Assembly: GCF_028737205.1 (NCBI RefSeq)
Contig: NZ_JAQZAL010000004.1
Coordinates: 124,001 to 188,000, forward strand
DNA: 64,000 nt
Direction of reading: 5' to 3'
DNA from: Actinomycetospora lutea
GTDB lineage: Bacteria; Actinomycetota; Actinomycetes; Mycobacteriales; Pseudonocardiaceae
A program made the translations under genes and the position numbers. The notes beneath the pieces are model-generated. The model worked only from the letters and a program-made list of their open reading frames with translations. It made no database searches and had not been told where the DNA came from. Shown one piece after another: positions 22,750 to 30,709 of the stretch. Every line of letters starts with the position of its first letter. Position 1 is the first letter of the stretch.

Positions 22750-24323
22750 CGAGGTATGGTCGCTAGGGCCGCTGCGGTGGAGCGTGCTCGACCCGCCTGG
22801 CACACCGAAGGCTGGCACGCACCGTGACCACGGTCGTCAGGTTCTTCGATTCGGACCGGACGCGCACCCGCAGCCTCGGTCCAACGGAGTCCGCGGCAGT
22901 GAAGCCAGCATCGGGCGCCGTCCAGTCCTTGCTCCTCACTCACCTCGAGCAGCTCGCACTGCCGCCCAGTGTGCTCGATCCAGTCCCAGCTCTCGGGCTC
23001 GATGCCGAGCCGTACCCCCTCGCATTGGTGATCTTCGGCTAGCTCCTCGTCCGTGTGCTCGCCTCCGAGTTCGGCCAGTCTCCGCAGGTCGTGGCGCCCC
23101 CGTGACCAGGTGAGCTGCTGTCGGCGCTGAGAGGCTGCTTCCCACTCCCACCATCGCGCGAGGTCCTCCACCCGGTAGGTCTCGACCGCGTCCGCGAGGA
23201 GCTGCATCGGCGTCCGGCCGCCCTTGCGCCGACCTTCCTTGTGGTGGTTGCCGGTGACCTCGTGGGCGACCTTCGTGAAGTAGTCGGCCAGGTCTCCGTC
23301 GCCGAGCCGGACCTTGCGGACGTCCCAACCGTGTTCCTGGGAGGCCTCGAAGCCGTGACGCTCCAGCGCGCGGCACCAGCGGCCGAAGGCGAGAGCGCAG
23401 ACGGTCTCGCGGATCAGCTCGACCGGGACGTCTCGCCCAAAGCAGAGCAGGGCGTGGATGTGGACGTGCCAGCCGTTGCCGTGACGGCGCTGGGAGCAGC
23501 CGGGGTCGTCGCAGACCTGGAGGCCGTCGGTCACCTCGACGACCTTGGCCCAGCCGAGTAGCCCGCCGAACATCTCCTTGTCGGCCTGCCACTGGGCGCC
23601 CTCGGTGACGGCTTTCCACCCGTCGGCGCAGGCGTCCCAGCAGCCGCGCCGGGCTCTGATCTCGGATTCCTCGATGGCGTCGGCCTCGGCCTGGCGCTCG
23701 TCGACGTGCCAGCCCCGGGCTTCGGCGTCGTCACGCTCGCTCTGGGCCTCGCCGAGTTCCTCGAGGCGCTCCCGGTCGCGTTCCTCGAGGCGAGCCAGCC
23801 TCTCGGCGTCCTTCTTGCTAAGCCGTCCGGCCTCGCGGCTCTTGCGGCGCTTCTCCAGCAGCGACAGCCGCTCTCGGTCGGCCATGGAGAGCCCGAGGCG
23901 GTCACCGGCGCTGTGGCGCATCGTGAGCGTCAGCATGAACGCCGAGCCGCCGGCGGCGTCGACCGCGCGCATCACCTGGGACAGCTCGTCGGCTCGACCG
24001 GTGGCGATCTTGGCGGCGCACTGCGGGCACACCCACACCGAGCCACAGGTGGCAAGTCCGCCATAGCCGGCGGTGCGCGTCCCGTCGGCGTTCTCGGTCA
24101 CCGCCAGGGTTGGACCGGCCTCGGGGTTGGTGCAGTAGCCGCAGCGGCGGACGCGGCCGATGCTGGTGATCTTCCGAAGTTGCGTGCGGCGAGACCACCG
24201 ATGAGCACGCTTGGCCCGCGCCTGAGTCACCTGCTCGGCCGTCGGGGCACCCGACTCCTGACGACGTCGGCGGCCGCGGTGAAGGACTGCTCGCCCATTA
24301 CCGAGAGAGGACCGCGCGCTCAC
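22746..24323 (-). CDS. rep: Rolling-circle replication initiator (HUH, RepSA-like)
   Basis: Up to 525 residues. A Cys-rich N-terminal zinc region (CGYC at 61-64, CPQC at 99-102) precedes the HUH metal motif WHVHIHALL (His286, His288, His290) and the YxxK motif YFTK (Tyr348, Lys351) that would nick the double-strand origin. A highly charged helical insertion (about 145-225, KRRKSREAGRLSKKDAERLA) sits before the HUH motif and looks like a coiled coil. The layout resembles RepSA of pSAM2 and related actinobacterial plasmids. Where translation starts within the first 40 residues is uncertain. It allows the excised element to replicate. Confidence 0.9.
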   Translation of the reverse strand: MSARSSLGNGRAVLHRGRRRRQESGAPTAEQVTQARAKRAHRWSRRTQLRKITSIGRVRRCGYCTNPEAGPTLAVTENADGTRTAGYGGLATCGSVWVCPQCAAKIATGRADELSQVMRAVDAAGGSAFMLTLTMRHSAGDRLGLSMADRERLSLLEKRRKSREAGRLSKKDAERLARLEERDRERLEELGEAQSERDDAEARGWHVDERQAEADAIEESEIRARRGCWDACADGWKAVTEGAQWQADKEMFGGLLGWAKVVEVTDGLQVCDDPGCSQRRHGNGWHVHIHALLCFGRDVPVELIRETVCALAFGRWCRALERHGFEASQEHGWDVRKVRLGDGDLADYFTKVAHEVTGNHHKEGRRKGGRTPMQLLADAVETYRVEDLARWWEWEAASQRRQQLTWSRGRHDLRRLAELGGEHTDEELAEDHQCEGVRLGIEPESWDWIEHTGRQCELLEVSEEQGLDGARCWLHCRGLRWTEAAGARPVRIEEPDDRGHGACQPSVCQAGRARSTAAALATIPR

Positions 24324-24907
24324 CGGGCACCGTCCGAGGTCAGCGCCGGCGCTGGCGCGCCGGCGCGGCCCGGCGTTGCCGGGCCGCTCCCGCCACTCTG
24401 ATAAATCGCCGTGCGTCCGCGGCCCGGCAGCCGGGCCAGCCAGCAGCCAGGCACACGACGAGGACCGGGACGAGTGGCCGGGAGGCGTACGGCCTCCGGC
24501 GGGCAGGGCTCCGCCCTACAACCGGGCACCACGCTCAGGAGAGGGGCAGCCTCGTGGACAGCGGTGTGGCAGTGCGTGGGGGAGCGGTGGGTGCGGGGTC
24601 TCTCCCTCGGCGGCGCTTCCGGGGTCTGACAGCCCGACCGCTCCGGTGCAACCACCCGCCCGAGGCCGGACACGAGGACCGCCGGCGGGAACCAAGACGG
24701 CCGGGAAGTTGCACCTACGCAGCCGGCCCGTCCGAGGCGACCCCGCGCCGCCGAGGGAGAGACCCCGAAGCCGGTCCGTGGGACGTTCGCGAACTGCTGC
24801 AGCCCTACAGCAGCGTTGGTGCACTCGGGGTCGTCCGTCAGTGTCCGTCGGAGACGTTTCCCCTGCTCAGAAGACTGGACGAGACGGACTGAGCACTGCT
24901 CACGGCA
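24324..24907. other. Non-coding stretch between rep and attR (possible origin region)
   Basis: About 580 very GC-rich bases with no supportable gene. An inverted pair, GGTGCAAC (about 24644-24651) and GTTGCACC (about 24709-24716), frames a 55-bp interval. In related elements the replication origin lies in or next to rep, so this is the place to look for it; the pair itself is only a hint. Confidence 0.35.
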
Positions 24908-24952
24908 CCTGAAAAGCGATAGGTCGGCGGTTCGACCCCGCCCCTGGCCACC
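24908..24952. repeat. attR: right attachment site (3' half of tRNA-Phe)
   Basis: An exact 45-bp copy of 11266-11310, starting in the anticodon stem of tRNA-Phe and ending two bases beyond the discriminator base. The 5' half of a tRNA is absent here, so it is not a second tRNA gene. It marks the boundary with the original chromosome. Confidence 0.95.
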
Positions 24953-24954
24953 AG

Positions 24955-24983
24955 CGCCCACCAGCGGAAACGCTCGGTGGGCG
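24955..24983 (+). terminator. Original tRNA-Phe terminator, displaced by the insertion
   Basis: CGCCCACC (24955-24962) pairs with GGTGGGCG (24976-24983). Inside, AGCG and CGCT close a GAAA loop. Before insertion this hairpin followed tRNA-Phe directly. The stretch 24984-25344 that follows shows no gene I can support. Confidence 0.7.
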
Positions 24984-25344
24984 TTCGTCGTTGACGGGGC
25001 TCCTTCAGCAACGACTTCAGCCCGCCTGACGCACGGCGGGCGGTCGCCTGGACCACATGTGGCGGCGACCGGAAGCTGGCCCAGCTCGGGCAGGTCGCTC
25101 GCACCAGAGTCACCCGGCAGTTCGGCGATGTTCGCCTCGCCCGGCGGGGACCTTCGACCCGCGCGCGGGGGCTGTTGGCCTCTCAGCCCCCGGCCGAGGA
25201 GCTGAGTACCTGGCAGGAGCCACCGGAACGCCGACGACACCGTCGGTTCGCGGCCCGGCCGGCGATCCCCCGAGACCCCGGGTTCGGTGTGCCGCTGAGT
25301 CACGCCACGGCCGGTGGTCGCGGCGCGATGGAAGTGAGGAGCGG

Positions 25345-26547
25345 ATGGCCATGGTGGACGGCGACTCCCGACCCTGGGTCGGCTCGGAGCAGATGAGTGG
25401 CCCCCCGGGTGCCGCCGGCGCGGTGCCGGCGGGGCCCGGGTTACCGCGAGGTGTGGTGATCCTGCTGGGGGCGGCGGCGGTGGTGGTGATCGTCGCCGGG
25501 ATGTTCTGGTCGTCGTGGCTGTCCGGGCCGCTGCTGCTGGCCCTGGTGATCGTGATCGCGGTGTACCCGGTCAAGACGTGGCTGCAGAGCAAGGGGTGGC
25601 CCGCGTGGGCCACTGTCCTGTCGCTGATCGTCGTCATCTACGGGTCGCTGCTGGTCCTGCTCGTCTTCCTGGCCGCGTCGGTCAGCCAGCTGAGCGCGCT
25701 GCTGGCCGAGAACTCGGGCAAGTCCCAGCAGTTGGTCAACTCCGTGACCGCGGCACTGCAGAAGGTCGGCGTCACTCCCGGGCAGTCCGCGAGCACCGCG
25801 GGCTCCGCGAACCTGAGCAAGTTCGCCGACCAGATCGGCGCGGTGCTCGCGAACGTGGGCTCGCTGCTGAGCAGCCTGGTGTTCATCCTCGCGCTGATGC
25901 TGTTCCTGACCGCGGAGTCCGGCGGCACCGCCCGGCGGATGGACATGATCTCCCGGGATCGCCCGCACATGGTCACCGCGCTGGAGGGGTTCGTCCGCGG
26001 CACGCGGAGCTACCTGGTGGTCACCGCGGTGTTCGGCCTGATCGTCGCGGTGCTCGACACCGCCGCGCTGGCGATCATGGGCATCCCGCTGGCCGTGCTC
26101 TGGGGTGTGCTGGCCTTCCTCACCAACTTCGTCCCGAACGTCGGGTTCATCATCGGCCTGGTGCCCCCGGCGCTGGTGGCCCTGCTCCTCGGTGGCTGGC
26201 AGCTCGCCCTGGCGGTCGTGGTGGTCTACTGCGTGCTCAACGTGGTGATCCAGTCGCTGATCCAACCGCGGTTCGTCGGTGACTCGGTGGGCCTCTCGGC
26301 CACGGTGACGTTCCTGGCGCTGCTGTTCTGGGCGTGGGTCCTCGGCCCGCTGGGTGCGCTGCTGGCCATCCCGATGACGCTGCTGATCAAGGCCGTGCTC
26401 GTCGACGCCGACCCCCGCGCGCAATGGGTCGAGGCCCTGCTCGGCGCCGAACCTTCGGCTCCGAAGGAGAAGAAGGTCCGTCGGAAGCACGCCGGCAACG
26501 GCCAGCGCCCCGAAACCGCCGATGTCGCCTCCACCTCAGCCCCTTAG
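25345..26547 (+). CDS. AI-2E family (PerM/YdiK-type) membrane transporter
   Basis: A 400-residue protein with about eight transmembrane helices in the AI-2E transporter arrangement. Two helices near the start (VVILLGAAAVVVIVAGMFW, LLLALVIVIAVYPV) and a soluble region with VSQLSALLAENSGKSQQLVN precede a C-terminal bundle containing LAFLTNFVPNVGFIIGLVPP, the P-N-x-G signature, and VVIQSLIQPRFVGDSVGLS. The family is named after autoinducer-2 export, but many members move other solutes or ions. The basic tail (KEKKVRRKHAGNG) is cytosolic. ATG 25345 follows GAGGAGCGG. It is the first chromosomal gene right of the element. Confidence 0.88.
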   Translation: MAMVDGDSRPWVGSEQMSGPPGAAGAVPAGPGLPRGVVILLGAAAVVVIVAGMFWSSWLSGPLLLALVIVIAVYPVKTWLQSKGWPAWATVLSLIVVIYGSLLVLLVFLAASVSQLSALLAENSGKSQQLVNSVTAALQKVGVTPGQSASTAGSANLSKFADQIGAVLANVGSLLSSLVFILALMLFLTAESGGTARRMDMISRDRPHMVTALEGFVRGTRSYLVVTAVFGLIVAVLDTAALAIMGIPLAVLWGVLAFLTNFVPNVGFIIGLVPPALVALLLGGWQLALAVVVVYCVLNVVIQSLIQPRFVGDSVGLSATVTFLALLFWAWVLGPLGALLAIPMTLLIKAVLVDADPRAQWVEALLGAEPSAPKEKKVRRKHAGNGQRPETADVASTSAP

Positions 26548-26684
26548 CCCCCCGACGGGGCGGCGGTCGGGCCACCCCGCCGGGCCTTCCGGCCCTGAGG
26601 GCACTCGCCGACCGAGGCAACCATGCGGGATGAGGGCCCCGCTGACCGGGCCGGGCCATCGACGGTTCACATCTGGAGGACGAG

Positions 26685-27155
26685 ATGACAGATCAGCGGA
26701 CACCGACCGCGACGGACCACAGGGCCGGTTCTCGACCGCCGTCGGGTTACGACGCCGCACCGATCGAGGACACGGGCGCGGGGACGGGCTGGGTGCGCTT
26801 CGCCGGCGTGATCATGGTGGTGATCGGCGGATTCGGCGTGATCGAGGGTTTCGTCGCGCTGTTCGCGCCGACCTACTTCGTCACGGTCGGCGGTGCCGTG
26901 CTCACCATCGACCTCGCCGCGTGGGGCTGGGCGCACATCATCCTCGGTGCACTGGTGCTGGCGACCGGGCTGGCCCTGCTGGGCAACGCCCCGGGCTGGG
27001 CGCGCGTCGTCGGGATCGGGCTGGTGACGATCAACATGCTCGTGCAGCTCGCGTGGCTGCCGGCCTACCCGATCTGGTCGATCATCGCCCTGGTGCTCGA
27101 CGTGCTCGTGATCTACGCCCTGGTCACCACCTGGGGGCAGCAGGTCGAGGCGTGA
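26685..27155 (+). CDS. Four-helix membrane protein (DUF7144-like)
   Basis: A 156-residue protein with a disordered 35-residue start and four transmembrane helices: FAGVIMVVIGGFGVIEGFVA, a helix around AWGWAHIILGALVLATGLAL, GIGLVTINMLVQLAWLPA and WSIIALVLDVLVIYALVT. The WGWxHIxxG motif is shared with a widespread actinobacterial membrane family of unknown function (DUF7144 as I recall it). ATG 26685 follows TGGAGGACG. It lies between two other small-molecule or ion transport genes on the same strand. Confidence 0.8.
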   Translation: MTDQRTPTATDHRAGSRPPSGYDAAPIEDTGAGTGWVRFAGVIMVVIGGFGVIEGFVALFAPTYFVTVGGAVLTIDLAAWGWAHIILGALVLATGLALLGNAPGWARVVGIGLVTINMLVQLAWLPAYPIWSIIALVLDVLVIYALVTTWGQQVEA

Positions 27156-27269
27156 GGACGACGTCCGTGGCGGTCCTGCCTCCCCGATCGTCGTGCCGTC
27201 CCCGAGCACCGTGGTGTGGGCGTCCGCTGGTCGGGGAGGCACGGCCGTGCTGATGGGGGTCGTCAGGCG

Positions 27270-27815
27270 ATGAGCGCACCGTCCGCGGTGGATCCCGCCG
27301 TCCGTCCGCCGCGACGGCGGGTCATCGTCGTCTCCGTCCGGGCCGTGCTGACCGTGGTCGTCCTCGTGACGCTGTACTACGTCCTGCCCCTCACCCCCAG
27401 GCCCGGCGGGTACGCGCTCGCGATCCTGCTGGTCGGGCTGGCGGCGCTCACCGGGCTGATCGTGTGGCAGATCCGCGCCATCGTGCGGGCCCGCCACCCC
27501 GGGCTGCGCGCTCTCGAGACGCTCGCCCTGGTGATCCCGACCTTCCTGCTGGTCTTCGCCGCCGGCTACTACATGGCCTCGCAGGCGAATCCGGCGGTCT
27601 TCTCCGAGCCGCTGAGCCGCAGTGACGCGCTGTACTTCACCATCACCGTGTTCGCCACGGTGGGTTTCGGGGACATCAGCCCGGTCGCCGAGCCCCTCCG
27701 TCTCGTGGTGGCCGTGCAGATGCTCGCCGATCTGCTCGTCCTCGGACTCGTGCTCCAGGCCGTGCTCAACGCCGTGCGCCGGGGACAGGAACGCAGCCGG
27801 TCCGCGCTCGGGTGA
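27270..27815 (+). CDS. Potassium channel with TVGFGD selectivity filter
   Basis: A 181-residue protein with four hydrophobic helices. The last two flank a pore loop that holds the K+ filter TVGFGD (about 130-135) in FTITVFATVGFGDISPVAEP. No RCK or cyclic-nucleotide domain follows, so it is a minimal two-TM pore plus an N-terminal helix pair, and gating signals are unclear. Tetramers would conduct K+ across the plasma membrane. ATG 27270 is preceded by the weak site TCAGG. Confidence 0.88.
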   Translation: MSAPSAVDPAVRPPRRRVIVVSVRAVLTVVVLVTLYYVLPLTPRPGGYALAILLVGLAALTGLIVWQIRAIVRARHPGLRALETLALVIPTFLLVFAAGYYMASQANPAVFSEPLSRSDALYFTITVFATVGFGDISPVAEPLRLVVAVQMLADLLVLGLVLQAVLNAVRRGQERSRSALG

Positions 27816-28040
27816 TCACGGGACCCCGAGGCGGCCCCGGACGCCTCCGGAGCGGCCGTCGAGCGCCGGACCGACCTCGCCCCGCCCTTTCACCGGTGCT
27901 CTTCGGGTCGTCGTAGGCCGTACCGCCAGCAGGCCGATGGACAGTTCGTACTCGGACGGGTACTCCTGGTCACAGCCTTCCCGGTGGTCGACCCCGACGG
28001 CCGCGGAAGAGGTCTCGACGAGGATCCCCGAGGAGCATCC

Positions 28041-28259
28041 GTGATGCTGCCGGCCGAGAACGACCGATCGATGGTCCCCGCCGATGTCTACCGTGCCGAG
28101 GGCGTGGTGGCCGAGCGTCTCGGCGTGGACGTGGAGACCGCCGCGGCGGTGCTGCGCAACGAGGCGACGTCGCGCGCGATGACGATGGTGGAGATCGCCC
28201 ACGAGGTGCTCACCGGGGCGTGGTCGCACCGCGTGCTCGATCCCTGGGGCAGTTGCTAG
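28041..28259 (+). CDS. ANTAR-like RNA-binding mini-protein
   Basis: A 72-residue protein that is almost only one three-helix domain: YRAEGVVAERLGVDVETAAA, VLRNEATSRAMTMVEIAHEV. The pattern (A-x-G-x-x-x-E-R-L-x-V-x-x-x-x-A and a closing E-I-A-x-x-V) is that of ANTAR domains, which bind paired RNA hairpins and prevent termination. Normally an ANTAR domain is attached to a GAF or receiver sensor; here it stands alone. GTG 28041 follows CGAGGAG. The 225 bases upstream carry no gene and could hold the regulatory RNA. Confidence 0.65.
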   Translation: MMLPAENDRSMVPADVYRAEGVVAERLGVDVETAAAVLRNEATSRAMTMVEIAHEVLTGAWSHRVLDPWGSC

Positions 28260-28341
28260 GCGCATCAGGTGACGAGCGGGCCCGTCGGTCGTGGCCGCTG
28301 TCACACTCGGTCGACCCGACCCGCGACGACGGGAGCGTCCG

Positions 28342-28704
28342 ATGCCGATGATGGTGCTGACCAGGCTCATCCCGCCGGAGAAGTACGAGGACTGGCGCGC
28401 CGGCCTCGCGGCCTTCGGCGGTCCCCGGCGGGAGGAGTACACCGCGGCGCGTGTCCGGCAGGGCGTCACGCGCCAGGGGGTGTTCGTGGCGCACACCTCG
28501 GACGGGCCGATGGAGATCATGGTGATGGAGGCCGACGACCCGGCCCGCGCCCTGCAGATGATCGCCACGTCGGAGGAGCCGTTCGACGTCGAGTTCCGCG
28601 GGTTCCTGCTGGACACCCTCGGGCTGGACATGGCGCAGCCGCCGGCGGGCCCGCCGCCCGAGCAGGTGCTCGACTGGACCGCGCCGGCGCGCAGCCGCGC
28701 GTAG
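28342..28704 (+). CDS. Conserved hypothetical protein, ferredoxin-like (dimeric barrel) fold
   Basis: A 120-residue protein. Strand MMVLTRLIPPEK, a helix with YEDWRAGLAAFGGPRREEYT, strand QGVFVAHTSDGPMEIMVMEA and helix DPARALQMIATSEEPFDVEF follow the beta-alpha-beta order of dimeric alpha/beta-barrel proteins. The last 30 residues are Pro-rich. No catalytic residues can be named. ATG 28342 follows GGGAG. It is the last gene of a run of small same-strand genes. Confidence 0.7.
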   Translation: MPMMVLTRLIPPEKYEDWRAGLAAFGGPRREEYTAARVRQGVTRQGVFVAHTSDGPMEIMVMEADDPARALQMIATSEEPFDVEFRGFLLDTLGLDMAQPPAGPPPEQVLDWTAPARSRA

Positions 28705-28838
28705 CGGGGATCCGACCGCTGGGCCTGCCCCGCCCACCGACCGGCGCCGCGCCGTCACACCCGACGTCGGGGCCGTAACGACTTCACCCGATCGAGCGAC
28801 CTCTCCGCGAGGAGTCGGCACGGCGCTGGGGGTTCGGC

Positions 28839-29030
28839 GTGGAGTGGGTCGTGGCGGTGGTGGTGTTCGCGGTGGTCTCGGTCCTGGTGATCGGGGTGCC
28901 GCTGTACCTGGCGATGAGGTCCTGGTCCGGGCGGGCCGACCGCCGCGCCGCGGAGGCCCGTCGCCGGGCGTCCTCCGCCGATCCCTCGACCGCCGCCGGC
29001 GGGCGGCCGCGCCGGGTCCTCCAGCCCTGA
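28839..29030 (+). CDS. Small single-pass membrane protein
   Basis: A 63-residue protein with one N-terminal transmembrane helix (VVAVVVFAVVSVLVIGVPLY, about 4-23) followed by a positively charged tail (WSGRADRRAAEARRRASSAD). It could be a membrane-anchored accessory protein; I do not know a family. GTG 28839 is used; a second GTG six bases later is possible. It is convergent with the secreted protease gene, with three bases between the stops. Confidence 0.5.
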   Translation: MEWVVAVVVFAVVSVLVIGVPLYLAMRSWSGRADRRAAEARRRASSADPSTAAGGRPRRVLQP

Positions 29031-29033
29031 CGG

Positions 29034-29834
29034 TCAGCCGGTGACCAGCTCGACGTCACCGGCACCGTGCGCGCGGGCGTACTCGAGCATCCTGCTCAGG
29101 TCGCTGACCCCGTTGCTCGCCGGCAGCGGCGCGAACTGCAGCGTCGAGAGCACGCCGAGCGCGCGCCCGTCCGCGGACAGGAACGCGCTGCCGGAGTCGC
29201 CGGGGATGCCCGGGGTGACGGTCAGGACGTCGTGGCTCCAGCCGTTGCCGGTCTCGCCGGCGACCGTGCCGACCTTCGGGCTGAGCAGCGTGACGCCGCC
29301 GCGCAGTTCCGAGTTGCCGTAGCTGCGCACCACCTCGCCGACGCGGGCGCCGTCGGTGTCGACGCCGCTCGGTCCGCCGAAGAACGGGACCGTGCCCGAG
29401 GCGGTGGCGGCATCCTCCGGGGCCAGCTCCACCAGCGCGAAGTCGTTGAACGCGCAGGCGTCCGGGTCGGTCTCGCCCGCCTCCTGCATCGCGAGCCAGG
29501 AGTTGTAGACCAGCTCGCCGGGCCTGCTCGCGCCCCCGACCTCGACCGCGGTCCCCAGCGGCAGGGACCCGGAGTCGCAGCCGTCGGTCTCGGTCGCGGC
29601 GCCGGTGCCCGAGCAGTGGGCGGCCTGGCCGATGTAGACGTCCTCGCCGTCGCGGAAGAGGAAGTTCGCGGTGCACTGCGCGCCGTCGGTGCGGGTCTGG
29701 ACGCCGGGGTGCACGCCGGGCGCGGTGGGTGCCGGGTCGCCGGGGGCCGCGACGGCCGGTGCACCACCCAGCCAGACGGCTGCGGCGAGGGCCGCTCCCG
29801 TGGCGAGGGTCGCCGTCCTGCGTCCTGATCCCAT
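29034..29834 (-). CDS. Secreted trypsin/chymotrypsin-like serine protease
   Basis: A 266-residue exported protein. A signal peptide (basic MGSGRR, hydrophobic stretch, cleavage near AVAAPG at about 30) is followed by a chymotrypsin-fold domain with the full triad: His73 (GQAAHCSG), Asp131 (FNDFALVEL) and Ser214 (GIPGDSGSAFL). Cysteine pairs fit external disulfides. The ATG at 29834 has GGGAG upstream and gives the proper signal peptide, so a longer frame was not used. It is probably an extracellular digestive protease. No pro-domain is seen. Confidence 0.85.
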   Translation of the reverse strand: MGSGRRTATLATGAALAAAVWLGGAPAVAAPGDPAPTAPGVHPGVQTRTDGAQCTANFLFRDGEDVYIGQAAHCSGTGAATETDGCDSGSLPLGTAVEVGGASRPGELVYNSWLAMQEAGETDPDACAFNDFALVELAPEDAATASGTVPFFGGPSGVDTDGARVGEVVRSYGNSELRGGVTLLSPKVGTVAGETGNGWSHDVLTVTPGIPGDSGSAFLSADGRALGVLSTLQFAPLPASNGVSDLSRMLEYARAHGAGDVELVTG

Positions 29835-29906
29835 GCGTGGTCTCCCGTGAGCCGAGGGCACATCCGCCTCGTCCAACGGACAGCTCTCGATCGGGTGACG
29901 GGGCGA

Positions 29907-30680
29907 TCAGCGGGACTGCAGCGCCGCCCAGGTGGTCGCCGCGGCGACGCCCCCGTCGGCCGCGAGGGTCTGGCCGTTGACCCAGCGGCTCTCGTTCGAC
30001 ATGAGGAAGGCGACCACCGACGCGATCTCGGACGCCTCCGCGTCGCGGCCCGCGGCCGTGCGCTGGCGCGCGAGACGGCGGGGATCGGTGGAGCGCTCCA
30101 CCTCGGGCAGCGAGGGCGTGCGCACCGTGCCCGGAGCCACCGCGTTCATCCGCACACCGTCGCTCCAGGTCAGGGTCGACGACGCCGTCGTGTACGCGAG
30201 CACGGCCTCCTTCGACACGTCGTAGACCGACCGATCGGGGCGCTGCTCGCGGCACCACCGCATGCCCTCGGCGAACGTGCGCGTGGCGAGCAGCGGTCGG
30301 AGCTCCGCGAGGTGGGCCACCCAGTGCCGTCCCTCGGAGGCCGACACGTTGACCACCGACCCACCGCGGCGGATGCGGCCGACGAGGCTCTCGGTGAGGT
30401 GGCGCATGCCGAGGAAGTTCACGGCGAGCACGGTCTCGACCGGCGCGGTGCCCGGGACGCCCGCCACGTTGGCGAGGGCGTCGACCTGACCGTCGAGGCG
30501 GTCGACGGCGGTGTCGATCGAGCCCGGGTCGGCGAGGTCGCACGGCACGTGGGCGATCTCGCGGTCGGGCGGTTCGCGACGGTCGAGCCCGACCACCGAC
30601 ACGCCGTGGCGCGTGAGGAACTGGGCGAGTGCGCGCCCGACCCCGGAGGAGGCTCCGCTGACCAGGAAGACCGTGCTCAT
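29907..30680 (-). CDS. Short-chain dehydrogenase/reductase
   Basis: A 257-residue SDR. The nucleotide motif is VSGASSGVGRALAQFL (TGxxxGxG type). Asp of CDLADP caps the adenine, NVAGVPG stands for NNAG, and the catalytic region has NVSASEG with Ser and YDVSKEAV with Tyr-x-x-x-Lys. The end, NESRWVNGQTLAADGG, is typical of classical NAD(P)-dependent SDRs. The CDLADP acid and nearby DRRE suggest preference for NAD(H). The substrate is unknown. It runs in the same direction as the following epimerase-like gene. Confidence 0.85.
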   Translation of the reverse strand: MSTVFLVSGASSGVGRALAQFLTRHGVSVVGLDRREPPDREIAHVPCDLADPGSIDTAVDRLDGQVDALANVAGVPGTAPVETVLAVNFLGMRHLTESLVGRIRRGGSVVNVSASEGRHWVAHLAELRPLLATRTFAEGMRWCREQRPDRSVYDVSKEAVLAYTTASSTLTWSDGVRMNAVAPGTVRTPSLPEVERSTDPRRLARQRTAAGRDAEASEIASVVAFLMSNESRWVNGQTLAADGGVAAATTWAALQSR

Positions 30681-30709
30681 GGCGGGATCACAGTAGCGAG
30701 GCCCCGGCG

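Larger units (their letters stand above)
11266..24952. mobile_element. Actinomycete integrative and conjugative element (AICE-type) in tRNA-Phe
   Basis: A 13.7-kb element bounded by 45-bp direct repeats derived from tRNA-Phe. Leftward genes from attL: tyrosine integrase, excisionase, four small hypothetical proteins, an FtsK/SpoIIIE-type DNA translocase and another small protein. A divergent XRE regulator and a VOC protein follow, then an ISL3 transposase remnant, a lower-GC five-gene cargo, and a rolling-circle HUH replication initiator next to attR. This set (int, xis, single translocase, RCR-type Rep) matches AICEs such as pSAM2, which replicate as circles and move as double-stranded DNA. 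I found no spdB-like transfer gene and no pra/korSA equivalents other than the XRE regulator. Self-transfer is therefore plausible but unproven. Confidence 0.92.

Noticed and set aside
24908-24952. A second tRNA-Phe gene
   Set aside because: Only the 3' half is present; the D-arm and 5' acceptor strand are missing, so it is the attR remnant.
24320-25303. A 327-codon open frame on the minus strand across attR
   Set aside because: It runs through the tRNA fragment and the terminator hairpin, has a Pro/Arg/Gly-rich composition and no recognisable domain.
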